From Candidatus Rhodoferax mariagerensis (GTDB taxonomy: Bacteria > Pseudomonadota > Gammaproteobacteria > Burkholderiales > Burkholderiaceae_C), in contig JADKAW010000002.1 in the NCBI GenBank assembly GCA_016719055.1, positions 62,001 to 126,000 on the forward strand: a stretch of 64,000 nt of DNA, in the 5' to 3' direction. This document shows, in pieces, positions 29,915 through 37,871 of this stretch. Made by a program: the position numbers and the translations under genes. Within the stretch, counting starts at the first letter, position 1, and every line of letters begins with the position of its first letter. Below the pieces are notes generated by a model. That model searched no databases. It was given only the letters and a program-made list of their open reading frames with translations, and was not told the DNA's origin.

Positions 29915-30874
29915 TCAGGCTAGGTTAAGTTGCTTGAAGCGGCGGATGTTGTAGTAATTGTCCTGGTTAAGGTCTCCAAACTCACCACGATGAGCGTGCA
30001 GGTCTTTCAAGATATCAGCAACACCATACTTGGGTTCAAAACCAAGAACTGTTTTGGCTTTTAGACCAGTTACTTTATAGTTTCTGAAGTCTTGAATGCT
30101 CTTGATGTCAATCAGTATCTTATTGCCTGTCAGCAGTTCAACTTCTTCCTTGACAGCATCGCCAACAGCACCCACGGTGTAGTTATCAGACATCAAATTA
30201 AACACACCGCTGATGCTGGAGTCAGCCTGCACAGAGCGCAAATAGCCACTGATGGCGTCGCGAATATCAAGCAGGGGTCGCCAAATAGAGGCGTTATTAA
30301 CGGTCACCTTGCCTTCCAGAATGGCTGCCTTGTACATGGTGTTGACGATCAAGTCAAAACGCATCCGTGGGCTGTAGCCAGAAATGGTCCCTTGGCGAAG
30401 TGCAATTACCGAGAAATTTTGATCCTGCATATGCAACACGCCGCGCTCACCCTGTAGTTTCGAGATGCCATAAGGGTAGCCACAAGTTACCGGGCTTTGT
30501 TCGTCATAAAGTTCGTTGACCGTATAGCCATACACCGAGCAAGACGAGCCATAAATATAGCGCTTAACGCCTGCCAACTTGGCAATATAGGCCAGATAAG
30601 AGGGCAGGGCACCATTGGACATAAAGTTCAATGAAGGGCTGAACTCAGCCATTGGGTCATTCGACAGGCCAGCCAGAAAAATCACTTGGTCATAGCCAAT
30701 AAAGTCTTCTTTGACGCAGCTAAACAAGTCTTTCTCTGTAACTTTCACCGTTTTTGGCAAGTTATTGCCAAACCACAGTGAGTCAATCACGTCTACCTCG
30801 TAGCCATGATCAATCAAAAACGGAACGAGCTTGGAGCCCACATAACCAGCACCACCAGCAACAAGAATCTTCAT
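29915..30874 (-). CDS. NAD-dependent sugar-nucleotide epimerase/dehydratase (extended SDR)
   Basis: The 319-residue Rossmann enzyme has MKILVAGGAGYVGSKLVPFL, FLAGLSNDPMAE, YGSSCSVYG (catalytic Ser/Thr region) and the YPYGISKLQGE active-site YxxxK. It belongs to the extended short-chain dehydrogenases that epimerise, dehydrate or decarboxylate nucleotide sugars. The exact reaction cannot be read from sequence. It lies 14 bases upstream of the GT2 and just downstream of an RmlD-like gene, so it probably acts in the same sugar pathway. Confidence 0.75.
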   Translation of the reverse strand: MKILVAGGAGYVGSKLVPFLIDHGYEVDVIDSLWFGNNLPKTVKVTEKDLFSCVKEDFIGYDQVIFLAGLSNDPMAEFSPSLNFMSNGALPSYLAYIAKLAGVKRYIYGSSCSVYGYTVNELYDEQSPVTCGYPYGISKLQGERGVLHMQDQNFSVIALRQGTISGYSPRMRFDLIVNTMYKAAILEGKVTVNNASIWRPLLDIRDAISGYLRSVQADSSISGVFNLMSDNYTVGAVGDAVKEEVELLTGNKILIDIKSIQDFRNYKVTGLKAKTVLGFEPKYGVADILKDLHAHRGEFGDLNQDNYYNIRRFKQLNLA

Positions 30875-30901
30875 GTTTTAACTCCTTTAATAAAATAATA
30901 A

Positions 30902-31621
30902 CTAAACCTTGCCAAATACTTCGTCATATCGACGGGTATCAAGTGACGTATCTTTGGGGGCAACAAATGACACCTCAGTCAAAGACAACTTGCCGATAGT
31001 TTTCTCAGGGCTAACGCCGCAGGCATATTCCATCACAGTTTGCCTTTTATCACCAATGTGGATGGTGCCAGTCAAATCGCTGTTTATAAGCTTCACCAAC
31101 CGCCTGGCCATCTCGTCCACTCGCAGGCGCGATGTCCACTGGTCAATAAACGCTTTTTCATAAGGAAAAGTCATCTCACCAAATGATGTTCTGACGATCA
31201 GTGAGTTGTCATACATTCTGACAGCACATTCACCACCCAGTTTCGACCAGGCATATTTGTTGGCTGGCAGCACCGGGTCGTCCTCTTTGTACATACCCTG
31301 ATCGCCTTTAAACACATAGTCGGTGCAAATGTAAATGAGCTTGATGTTGCGCTCCATGCAAATTTTCACCAGATTGCAGGTTCCAATAATATTGACATCA
31401 ATTGCCAGTTTGGGGTCTGCATTAATTTTGGGTGGGGAAGTGAATGCACCGGCATGGAGAATGGTTTTAATCTCTTTGCCATCAAGGTAGCGATTCATTA
31501 AATCGCTATTCATCAAATCAAATTCAGAACTGCCGACCAAATAGGCGTCAGCAAGCAACGGTTTGAGTTGTTTGCCTAATAAACCTGTGCCACCTGTAAT
31601 CAATAGATTGGAGTAATTCAA
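30902..31621 (-). CDS. RmlD-like sugar-nucleotide reductase (SDR)
   Basis: The 239-residue protein has the NAD(P)-binding motif ITGGTGLLGKQL, a Thr/Asp-Tyr centre YICTDYVFKGDQG, and active-site NKYAWSKLGGE (YxxxK). It belongs to the RmlD substrate-binding/SDR family, which reduces 4-keto sugars such as dTDP-4-keto-rhamnose. It is shorter than classical RmlD (about 290-300 aa). It lies two bases downstream of the RmlC-like gene, so a 3,5-epimerase/4-reductase pair is likely. Confidence 0.72.
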   Translation of the reverse strand: MNYSNLLITGGTGLLGKQLKPLLADAYLVGSSEFDLMNSDLMNRYLDGKEIKTILHAGAFTSPPKINADPKLAIDVNIIGTCNLVKICMERNIKLIYICTDYVFKGDQGMYKEDDPVLPANKYAWSKLGGECAVRMYDNSLIVRTSFGEMTFPYEKAFIDQWTSRLRVDEMARRLVKLINSDLTGTIHIGDKRQTVMEYACGVSPEKTIGKLSLTEVSFVAPKDTSLDTRRYDEVFGKV

Positions 31622-31623
31622 TT

Positions 31624-32262
31624 TTATTCTCCTAAATTGGCATACAAGAAATTGTTGGAGCGTTCATCACTGGTCCACGCAGCTAAACTAAATCCATTCT
31701 TGTCTTTATCTGTGATTTTGACATCGCTGGCCAGTATTGAATCAAACTCTTGTTTTAATATTGGATCACACAAAGACCAATCAATGTCGGGTGATATAGG
31801 TGATATACCTGCTTCGCAACCAGGACTGTACTCACCAGAGCACAAATACTCTATCGTAGACTCTTGTGTAAAATAATTTCCATGTGCAAACCCAGGGGGC
31901 ACCCAGATCCACTCGGCATAGTCGGCATTCGGTGTTGATGGAATATCATAAGCTGCAGCTTTACCAAATGTAGGCGAACCTTTGCGAATATCCAAAAATA
32001 AATCGACCATTCGTCCATGAACCGTTCTGACGAGTTTCCCCATGAATGGGTTCCACTGAAAATGCATGCCGCGCACCACCTTGGCGGTGGAATAGCTTTC
32101 ATTGATTTGGGTGAATGTAACCCCGGCCATGAATGGCAGCTGGCTGGCGAAGTCGCTCCGTCGGTACGGCTCTGTAAAATAGCCCCTGGCATCCATGAAT
32201 CGGGCAAACCGAATCACTTTAATGGCAGGAATAGCAAGTGTTTTGATCTCGATGATTTTCAA
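31624..32262 (-). CDS. rmlC: dTDP-4-dehydrorhamnose 3,5-epimerase family protein (RmlC-like)
   Basis: The cupin-fold epimerase (212 residues) has DARGYFTEPYRRSDF, the catalytic-His segment VVRGMHFQWNPFMGKLVRTV, VPPGFAHGNYF, and the late tyrosine region EYLCSGEYSPGCEAGI followed by DIDW. These match RmlC and related 3,5- or 3-epimerases. It heads the minus-strand group with the RmlD-like gene. No rmlA or rmlB is seen in the window, so the nucleotide sugar comes from elsewhere or differs from dTDP-rhamnose. Confidence 0.78.
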   Translation of the reverse strand: MKIIEIKTLAIPAIKVIRFARFMDARGYFTEPYRRSDFASQLPFMAGVTFTQINESYSTAKVVRGMHFQWNPFMGKLVRTVHGRMVDLFLDIRKGSPTFGKAAAYDIPSTPNADYAEWIWVPPGFAHGNYFTQESTIEYLCSGEYSPGCEAGISPISPDIDWSLCDPILKQEFDSILASDVKITDKDKNGFSLAAWTSDERSNNFLYANLGE

Positions 32263-32434
32263 TTAAACCTCCGGTGAGTTAATGCGTTGCTTTATGGGGA
32301 ACAGATTTTGGCAGATGAAGGCTGCGTCGGTTCGTGTTCAATCATGGCGAGGGCGGTATGGTTTGGCAGTCAGAGCGGAACCAACCTGTGCTTGGCCGAC
32401 GCTGATTTGCATACCCCTGGAGTGCTGACTGAAG

Positions 32435-33499
32435 TTGAAATTTTTTAGGTGGAATAACATTTCTCATCCATTATCAGTCAATCCATCGGTGATTTTGCCG
32501 ATTCAGTACCTTCGGGGTGTTGCCGCCTTGTTGGTGGTGTTGCACCACGCCCGGGAACAATTGCCTGGCTTGGGGTCCTTGGTCCAATGGACTTTTGGTA
32601 CTTCAGGTGTCGATCTGTTTTTTGTGATCAGTGGCTTCATCATGATGGTCACAGCGCAAGACAGTGCGATGAAACCCCTGCAGTTTTGATTGCGCCGGCT
32701 GATAAGGGTGGTGCCAATGTATTGGCTGCTAACGCTCTTGATGGTCAGCATCTGGTGGGTTAAACCATCGTTGTTCCGAACGCTGATCGTCACCTGACAT
32801 CGGACTGTTGCAAAGCCTGCTGTTCATTCCACATTATTCGGCCAGTTTTCCTGGGCTGGTCTGGCCGTTGCTGGTGCCGGGTTGGACGCTGAACTACGAG
32901 ATGTGTTTTTATGCGGTTTTGGTGCGTCGCTGTGGCTGCAAGGGCGCACCCGATTGATGGTGCTTGCCCTCTTGTTTTGCGCCCTGGTGGTAACGGGTTT
33001 TGTGGTTGGGCCGGTTCATTCGGCGGTTTTCAGCACCTACACCAGCCCGCTGTTGCGGGAGTTTTGTGCTGGCGTGCTGATCGGTGCCTGGCGGCCGCAA
33101 AGCAGTTCGGCCAGGCCCATGGCGTTGTCGGTGGTCTTGTTGCTGGTTGGCTTTGCCATGTTAGTGGCACGCGACAGTCACCCGCTTGGGGTTTTTACCC
33201 AGATCATCGGTGCCACGCTGATGGTATTGGGTGCGCTCGACAGGCGTCTGATCACCTGGCAAAGCAGTTGGCTGCGCGCTTTGGGTGACTCGTCTTATTC
33301 ACTCTACTTGACACACATTTTCGCGCTGGGGGCGTTTCGGGTTCTGTGGCTGCGGCTGTCACCCGGGCCACTGGCCATGGCTGACGCCGTTGTGTTCATG
33401 CCGGTGTCAGCGCTGCGGTGTGTGCTGCTGGGGTGGTGGTGCTACAAATACGTCGAATCGCCCTTGACCCGCTGGCTCAATCGCAAGCTATTGCGTTGA
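32435..33499 (+). pseudogene. Acyltransferase-3 family membrane protein, degraded
   Basis: Pieces of one OafA-like protein lie in order. PIQYLRGVAALLVVLHHARE with the catalytic His, and TSGVDLFFVISGFIMMV, come before an in-frame TGA at 32687. LRRLIRVVPMYWLLTLLMV follows in the same frame, then after a shift near 32795 PDIGLLQSLLFIPHYSA and GWTLNYEMCFYAV. After a missing T near 32915 the frame GASLWLQGRTR continues to 33499 with SSYSLYLTHIFALGAFRVLW. One nonsense codon plus two frameshifts make a functional product unlikely. It would have acylated EPS sugars. GC-rich, unlike the other acyltransferase at 19320. Confidence 0.78.
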
Positions 33500-33503
33500 T
33501 GGG

Positions 33504-33527
33504 GTCAGGACTTGAAATGAAGCATTG
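33504..33527 (+). repeat. Short island repeat, copy A
   Basis: GTCAGGACTTGAAATGAAGC followed by ATTG lies five bases after the acyltransferase remnant. Related copies lie at 34822-34845 and 36172-36196, each at the 3' end of a gene. Confidence 0.6.
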
Positions 33528-33674
33528 CAGGTTGTGCTGTCGCCCAGGGTGGTTGCTGGCGGGTCGATGATCTGACACCAGAGCTTACATTTGAAGACAT
33601 CAAGACGATGTAAAAATAGAGCGGTAACATTCCAATTGAAATAAGCGCCTTTCATCGCATAGGGATCCGCTGTC

Positions 33675-34511
33675 ATGATACCCAAACGTTCGAGATCTGG
33701 TGGCCCCAGAACGCCCGCTGGCAAGCAGGCCATATCCCTCAACGCCCTGAAGACAGGTGCCTACGCCAAGCATGTGGTGTTGCCAGGTGAAAGTGCCGCA
33801 GAATTTGAGCAGTTGCTCGCATCGTTGCAAAAAGATTTCAACCCACGCAATTTGGTTGAGCAAGCCTTGATTGCGGATGTGGCAAACATTCTGTGGAAAA
33901 AGTGGCGTTTCGAGTCCGCCTCGCACGCCATGATGGTCAGCAAGCTGGTCATACCACCCAGCAAAGAGTATTGGGCGCAAATTTTTAAAGCCAAAGACGT
34001 CCCTGAGGGCATAGAGATTTATTTTGACAAAGGTATGGCGTTAACGCCTGCACAGGGGCTAGCCATAACAATAATTGGCAAGCTCTTGGATGAATGGTTG
34101 ATAAGTAAAAAGTCCTCAAGCCACTTTTCCAGCTCATCAGATGCAAAGTGGGCGCCGTTACATCAGTACTTCGCCGAGCATAAAGCGCAGACATTGGCCA
34201 GGGATGGGATGGCGGATGCGTTGGGTATCGGGCGCTATGCGTTTAGCCAGTCCCAAGAAGATGAGATCTGCCAGGCCTTTGCCGAAATTGAGGTTAACGC
34301 CTTGGTCTGGGTATGGAACCGGCGTGACCAGATTCGTGCGGCAATGGCGTCCATCAAGGCCACCCAGCTCGTAGAGCACCTGTGTGACAGCAACGCCAAT
34401 CGCGTGACAGAAGACCTTAACCGCGCCCTTTACCGTGCCCTGGCAGAGTTGCGAAAACTGCAAAGTTGGCATCTGGACGTGCATGTGCAAGACATCACCG
34501 ACGTGGGTTGA
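33675..34511 (+). CDS. Hypothetical protein of accessory island (SGPRTPAGKQ-type N-terminus)
   Basis: The 278-residue soluble protein begins with RSRSGGPRTPAGKQAISLNALKTGAYAKHVVLPGE. This basic, Gly/Pro-rich start followed by a 'lineage of ALKTG' motif recurs in many uncharacterised bacterial mobile-region proteins. I do not know a biochemical function. The remainder is helical with no membrane segment. It is followed closely by an XRE regulator, in an island of toxin-antitoxin genes. Confidence 0.6.
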   Translation: MIPKRSRSGGPRTPAGKQAISLNALKTGAYAKHVVLPGESAAEFEQLLASLQKDFNPRNLVEQALIADVANILWKKWRFESASHAMMVSKLVIPPSKEYWAQIFKAKDVPEGIEIYFDKGMALTPAQGLAITIIGKLLDEWLISKKSSSHFSSSSDAKWAPLHQYFAEHKAQTLARDGMADALGIGRYAFSQSQEDEICQAFAEIEVNALVWVWNRRDQIRAAMASIKATQLVEHLCDSNANRVTEDLNRALYRALAELRKLQSWHLDVHVQDITDVG

Positions 34512-34542
34512 GGCCTTGCAATATAGCCTTCTTAAGAAACAG

Positions 34543-34833
34543 ATGGACATGCATGACGATGTGATCAAGGCGTTGATGAGTCGCCCGGGCGTCAAGGCCG
34601 AGGTGGAGCGTATAGAGCGCGAAGAGGGTGAATTGCTTGATGCCTTGCTCAAGGCGCGACAGGAAGCTGGCTTGACCCAAGCCGAACTTGCTGCGCGCAT
34701 GGGCACGCAAGCGCCAGCCGTGGCCAGACTGGAACGGGCGCTTGCTACAGGCAAGCACTCACCTTCATTGGCTACATTACGCCGTTACATTCAAGCTTGC
34801 GGCAAGCAGTTGTATGTTGGAGTCAGGTCTTGA
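34543..34833 (+). CDS. XRE-family helix-turn-helix protein (HigA-like antitoxin)
   Basis: The ATG at 34543 gives 96 residues. An N-terminal helix DDVIKALMSRPGVKAEVERI is followed by a classical HTH, KARQEAGLTQAELAARMGTQ, then APAVARLERAL. This matches the HigA2/XRE antitoxin family, in which the dimer binds its own promoter. No HigB/RelE partner lies directly upstream; the preceding gene is unrelated. It may be an orphan antitoxin or may regulate the neighbour. Its stop codon lies inside repeat copy B. Confidence 0.72.
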   Translation: MDMHDDVIKALMSRPGVKAEVERIEREEGELLDALLKARQEAGLTQAELAARMGTQAPAVARLERALATGKHSPSLATLRRYIQACGKQLYVGVRS

Positions 34834-34845
34834 AAAATAGCATTT
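34822..34845 (+). repeat. Short island repeat, copy B
   Basis: GTCAGGTCTTGAAAAATAGC followed by ATTT includes the stop codon of the XRE gene (TGA at 34831). It matches copies A (33504) and C (36172). Confidence 0.6.
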
Positions 34846-34946
34846 TTCGGTATAAATCACCTCCAGCCCATTGGCTGTGTACGCTGGGGCTTGACCGTAA
34901 CCAAAACGAGTACTATATTTAGACCCATCAATGAACCAGGTTCGCT

Positions 34947-35225
34947 ATGCCGCCCATCGCCAATATCAAGTCCATCTCGTACCTCAAGAGCCACGCTGCC
35001 CAGATTTCTGAAGACCTGGCGCTGAACGGAAATCCGTTCTTCATCACCCAAAATGGCGATGCCAGCATGGTGATTGAAAGTGTCAAGCAGTTTCAGGAAA
35101 AGGAAGCGCTCATTGCAGCGCTAAAGATCATGGCCTTGGGCGAAAAAGACCGCTTGCAGGGCAAGTGCCTTTCTGCTGCTGATTCGCGGGCGCAGTTGCG
35201 AGCTGTCCGTGAAAGCCGCAAATAA
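34947..35225 (+). CDS. Phd/YefM-type antitoxin
   Basis: The 92-residue protein starts MPPIANIKSISYLKSHAAQI and contains NPFFITQNGDASMVIESVKQ, the N-terminal DNA-binding fold of Phd/YefM antitoxins, with a flexible charged C-terminal tail that would wrap the toxin. The next gene begins on its last base region (TAATGG at 35222-35227), a coupled toxin. Together they form a type II toxin-antitoxin module expected to autoregulate. A fragment of a second copy of this start lies at 37117-37158. Confidence 0.82.
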   Translation: MPPIANIKSISYLKSHAAQISEDLALNGNPFFITQNGDASMVIESVKQFQEKEALIAALKIMALGEKDRLQGKCLSAADSRAQLRAVRESRK

Positions 35226-35551
35226 TGGCTGTCATTATCCTTGCGGATGCCCAAGAAGACTTGCTCTGGCTTCAGGAATACATGCTCGACAAGTGGAGCG
35301 AGGCCGGCTGGCTCAAAGCCGAAGACGAAATCTTCGAAAAATTGGCACTGGTTGATACAGGTTTTTTGACCGGAGCGTCCATCCCAGAGCTAGCATCCGT
35401 TGGCACCTTTGAGTACAAAAACGTTTTTACCTCTCACCACAAGTTGGTCTACCGGCGCATTGATGGTGACGCTTATGTGTACGCCGTTGCAGCACATCGA
35501 CAAGACTACCCGACACTGTTAATGAAACGACTGCTGAGGTCATTGAATTAG
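35225..35551 (+). CDS. RelE/ParE-family toxin
   Basis: The 108-residue protein has ILADAQEDLLWLQEYMLDKW (the helical hairpin of the fold), VFTSHHKLVYRRIDGDAYVY and VAAHRQDYPTLLMKRLL. The arginine and terminal hydrophobic helix are typical of ParE/RelE toxins (gyrase poison or ribosome-dependent mRNase; the target cannot be decided). It overlaps the antitoxin stop by one base, so translation is coupled. Confidence 0.82.
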   Translation: MAVIILADAQEDLLWLQEYMLDKWSEAGWLKAEDEIFEKLALVDTGFLTGASIPELASVGTFEYKNVFTSHHKLVYRRIDGDAYVYAVAAHRQDYPTLLMKRLLRSLN

Positions 35552-35554
35552 GAA

Positions 35555-35738
35555 TTAGTGCTTGCCGAGTTCGGCATCACGAACAATGGCTTGCAGCTCT
35601 TGTTCCAGAAAGGTGTAGCCGCGCGTCCAGTCGATCTGCACGTGGTCATTCGCATGGACCCAGCACCGTTTGGGTGTGTCGATGCGCAGCAGATGACGCT
35701 GACACTGGTTTTTGAAAGCCCCAATCTTTGAGCGCCGG
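35555..35738 (-). pseudogene. Fragment of an Rpn-like (PD-(D/E)XK) gene
   Basis: The minus strand reads HANDHVQIDWTRGYTFLEQE and then LQAIVRDAELGKH before a stop at 35555-35557. As I recall, this resembles the N-terminal part of Rpn/YhgA-like cytosolic nucleases common in Betaproteobacteria. No start codon is present, and the fragment ends at the direct repeat at 35750. Assignment is tentative. Confidence 0.35.
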
Positions 35739-35749
35739 GCTTCTGAACT

Positions 35750-35924
35750 GGTGTTTCAGCGACAATAGCGCATCTATCTTGAGAGATGTACGCTATGCCA
35801 ACGATCCGCATGTTCTACGGGAACACATTACCATCCGCACCAGGATGACCTGATGGCCGATTGGCATCTCGCTAGCACAGGCGAAACGCCTTTTAAGATT
35901 GAGCCGTTGCGCTGAGGGCAGATG
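35750..35924 (+). repeat. Direct repeat R1 carrying an internally deleted DUF4160 gene
   Basis: This 175-base unit recurs at 37872-38039. Both contain an ATG start MPTIxMFYG and a tail LMADWHLASTGETPF; here IEPLR with a stop also follows. These are the two ends of a DUF4160-type protein, about 80 residues when whole. The middle is missing and the frame is broken by TGA at about 35847. DUF2442 follows directly, the usual partner of DUF4160. Confidence 0.65.
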
Positions 35925-35925
35925 T

Positions 35926-36162
35926 ATGACACCCGATGTGACCAAGGTGGTGGCAGCAGCAGACTATTCGATAGTGGCTGAGTTTGAAACTGGAGAGCGG
36001 CGGCGGTTTGACATGCGCCCATTCCTGAACTATCCGGCCTATTCAGCGCTCAATGAGCCGGGTGTTTTCATGCGCGCCCATGTTGAATACGGGACTGTGG
36101 TCTGGACTGAGGAGATCGATATCTCTCCAGACACACTTTATTTTCGCGGCATAGCTTGTTGA
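35926..36162 (+). CDS. DUF2442 domain protein
   Basis: The 78-residue protein has VVAAADYSIVAEFETGERRR, FDMRPFLNYPAYSALNEPGV, and ends SPDTLYFRGIAC. These are features of the DUF2442 family, often found paired with DUF4160 in toxin-antitoxin-like two-gene units. Here the DUF4160 partner upstream is deleted to a remnant, so the gene is probably an orphan. The ATG at 35926 is used; an overlapping ATG at 35922 is in another frame. Confidence 0.7.
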   Translation: MTPDVTKVVAAADYSIVAEFETGERRRFDMRPFLNYPAYSALNEPGVFMRAHVEYGTVVWTEEIDISPDTLYFRGIAC

Positions 36163-36171
36163 GCTGGTCGG

Positions 36172-36196
36172 GCCAGGTCTTGAAATATTGCATTCC
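36172..36196 (+). repeat. Short island repeat, copy C
   Basis: GCCAGGTCTTGAAATATTGC followed by ATTCC lies ten bases after the DUF2442 stop. It is the third copy of the motif at 33504 and 34822. Confidence 0.6.
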
Positions 36197-36349
36197 CTCA
36201 GGGGTCGCATGAGCGTCTGACGGACCGGTAGCACTGGCTGCAGCGCGCCGGCGCCGATACAGTTAGCCGTTTTTGCTCTTTATATTTTCGGACTGGTCAA
36301 AGGGATTTTGCCATGCAAGCCTCAGGTTCCTTATGTCGTTCGCCGTCCT

Positions 36350-36766
36350 TCAATCCCGAAACGGGTTACGAATCACCAGCGGCTGGGCCATGGTGGGTGC
36401 GGGCAGCTTGATGTTGAGGCCGTCCTGCATGTCCTCGCTGTATAAAATGTCGCAACCGCTCAGGGCAGCGGCGGCAACGATGTTGGCGTCATACACCGAC
36501 AAGTTGTAGCGGGCCATCAAAGCCAATGCGGTCTGGTGGGTGCGCAGGCTCAAGTCAAGCACCTCGCAGGTGTCGGCTAAAGTTATGCACAGCGTCTGAA
36601 TATCCTCCAGCGGCATGGCGCGCCTTCTGCGCAGCACATTGGCAAACTCATTGAGCACCTGCACGCTGATCACACTTTGCTGCGCCAACAACTGCTCCAC
36701 CACATCCGCCCGGGTGCTAATCCCCACCCAATAAATCAGCACATTGGTGTCGATAAAAGCCTTCAC
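36350..36766 (-). CDS. PIN-domain toxin (VapC-like ribonuclease)
   Basis: The 138-residue PIN protein has all four acidic positions visible: FIDTNVLIY (Asp), LNEFANVL (Glu), YDANIVAAAALSGCD (Asp), and LYSEDMQDG (Asp). VapC toxins cleave tRNA or rRNA with a divalent metal ion. It overlaps its antitoxin by four bases (36763-36766), which implies translational coupling. The module reads opposite to the neighbouring Phd/ParE pair. Confidence 0.85.
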   Translation of the reverse strand: MKAFIDTNVLIYWVGISTRADVVEQLLAQQSVISVQVLNEFANVLRRRRAMPLEDIQTLCITLADTCEVLDLSLRTHQTALALMARYNLSVYDANIVAAAALSGCDILYSEDMQDGLNIKLPAPTMAQPLVIRNPFRD

Positions 36767-37008
36767 CTTGCGTTGGCCTCGTCACGGTCAAATGCAAAGT
36801 CTGCCACCCAAGGCCTGCGCAAGTGGCGCACCGCCTGCAGTCGCTCCAGCTTGCTGGGCAATCGGGTCACGCTCACGGTAGCTGGCTGCGCGGCTTGCCG
36901 CGGTGCCGGTTGCAGCAACAATTCGTCACCATCGGCAATGCCAAGCTCTTGCACCAAGGCCACCGGCAGGCGCACCGCCAGACTGTTTCCCCATTTGGCA
37001 ACTTGCAT
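36763..37008 (-). CDS. AbrB/MazE-type antitoxin (VapB-like)
   Basis: The 81-residue protein starts MQVAKWGNSLAVRLPVALVQ, then ELGIADGDELLLQPA. This is the swapped-hairpin AbrB DNA-binding fold of MazE and VapB antitoxins. The C-terminal part (LPSKLERLQAVRHL, then WVADFAFDRDEANAR) would bind the PIN toxin encoded immediately downstream. It is expected to repress its own operon. Confidence 0.83.
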   Translation of the reverse strand: MQVAKWGNSLAVRLPVALVQELGIADGDELLLQPAPRQAAQPATVSVTRLPSKLERLQAVRHLRRPWVADFAFDRDEANAR

Positions 37009-37116
37009 GCTGAACCTCTATTTTGATATACACATGGTAAAGTATATGGCTTTGCGCAATCCCTTGGGTAACAAGCGATGACGCTGGTTCCTACCCATAA
37101 ATGAACTAGCTTGGCT

Positions 37117-37188
37117 ATGCCGTCCATCGTCAATATCAAGTCCATCTCGTACCTTTAGGGATGAATGGGAATCAGAACCCAATGGTTT
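37117..37188 (+). repeat. Fragment of Phd-type gene start, plus degenerate copy of 30-base repeat
   Basis: The segment 37117-37158 encodes MPSIVNIKSISYL then TAG, nearly identical to the first 13 codons of the antitoxin at 34947, and stops there. Directly after it, 37160-37188 (ATGAATGGGAATCAGAACCC) is a diverged copy of the repeat found at 38039 and 39260. It marks a recombination join. Confidence 0.6.
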
Positions 37189-37206
37189 ATCAAGATCCAG
37201 ATCGTG

Positions 37207-37488
37207 TTAGCGTTGGCTCACCAGGTGTCCGTTGACAAATTTATGCAGCAAGCTCGCTGCAAATGTCTGATAGGGCACACCTTCCTCTAGCGCGCGTGCC
37301 TGCAGACTTTTTAGGTCTCGGCTTGAAATCCGAATGTTCAGGCGTTGGTCTTTTTTGAAGGTCGCCTGGGCCGCTACGCGATGGGATTTAATGGCCTGCG
37401 CCATGCCACTGTCTGGCTTGAGTGTGCCTGCCTCCCATGCCTGCAATATATTCAGTTCTTCATCGTCGTACTTGGCACGGATGTTCAT
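37207..37488 (-). CDS. BrnA-like antitoxin (ribbon-helix-helix)
   Basis: The 93-residue protein has an acidic N-terminus (NIRAKYDDEELNILQAWEAG) and a C-terminal RHH segment, DQRLNIRISSRDLKSLQARA then LEEGVPYQTFAASLLHKFV. This is the layout of BrnA-type and CopG-like antitoxins. It overlaps the toxin stop by four bases (37485-37488), with the toxin first, the gene order typical of BrnTA modules. Confidence 0.78.
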   Translation of the reverse strand: MNIRAKYDDEELNILQAWEAGTLKPDSGMAQAIKSHRVAAQATFKKDQRLNIRISSRDLKSLQARALEEGVPYQTFAASLLHKFVNGHLVSQR

Positions 37489-37769
37489 AACTTGCTCCTG
37501 TATTTTTTGGTGGCTTTGCGGCTTGGAATGATGGTTTTAAGAAAGATTTCAACGTCAGTTTCGATGAATGGCACGGCATAAACGTAGTCGTCGACCTGCA
37601 CCATCGAAATTTTTTGTCCGGGATACAGGGCCTGATTGGGGTGCTCAAGCACGGCTAGCTCATTTCCGCAGCCAATTTCAAAAACAATCCGCTCAAACGA
37701 GATACCACGTTCATGCATCAGCAACCGGTTTTTTTCGGGATTCCAGTTGAAGAGTTTTTCACCAGACAT
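37485..37769 (-). CDS. BrnT-like ribonuclease toxin (DUF497 family)
   Basis: The 94-residue protein has FNWNPEKNRLLMHERGISFE, RIVFEIGCGNEL, YPGQKISMVQVDDYVYAVPF and FLKTIIPSRKATKKY. These are conserved blocks of BrnT/DUF497 toxins, RelE-fold mRNases. The order toxin then antitoxin and the overlap with the RHH gene support the assignment. Transcription runs leftwards, like the VapBC-like pair. Confidence 0.8.
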   Translation of the reverse strand: MSGEKLFNWNPEKNRLLMHERGISFERIVFEIGCGNELAVLEHPNQALYPGQKISMVQVDDYVYAVPFIETDVEIFLKTIIPSRKATKKYRSKL

Positions 37770-37871
37770 GTGTGCATTTTAAGCACACATTTTGGGTAGG
37801 GAAGTGAATGGCGTTCTGTCGCATCGGGAAAGTCAGGTCGACTTTCCGGAGTTGACACAAGAGTTACTTAA

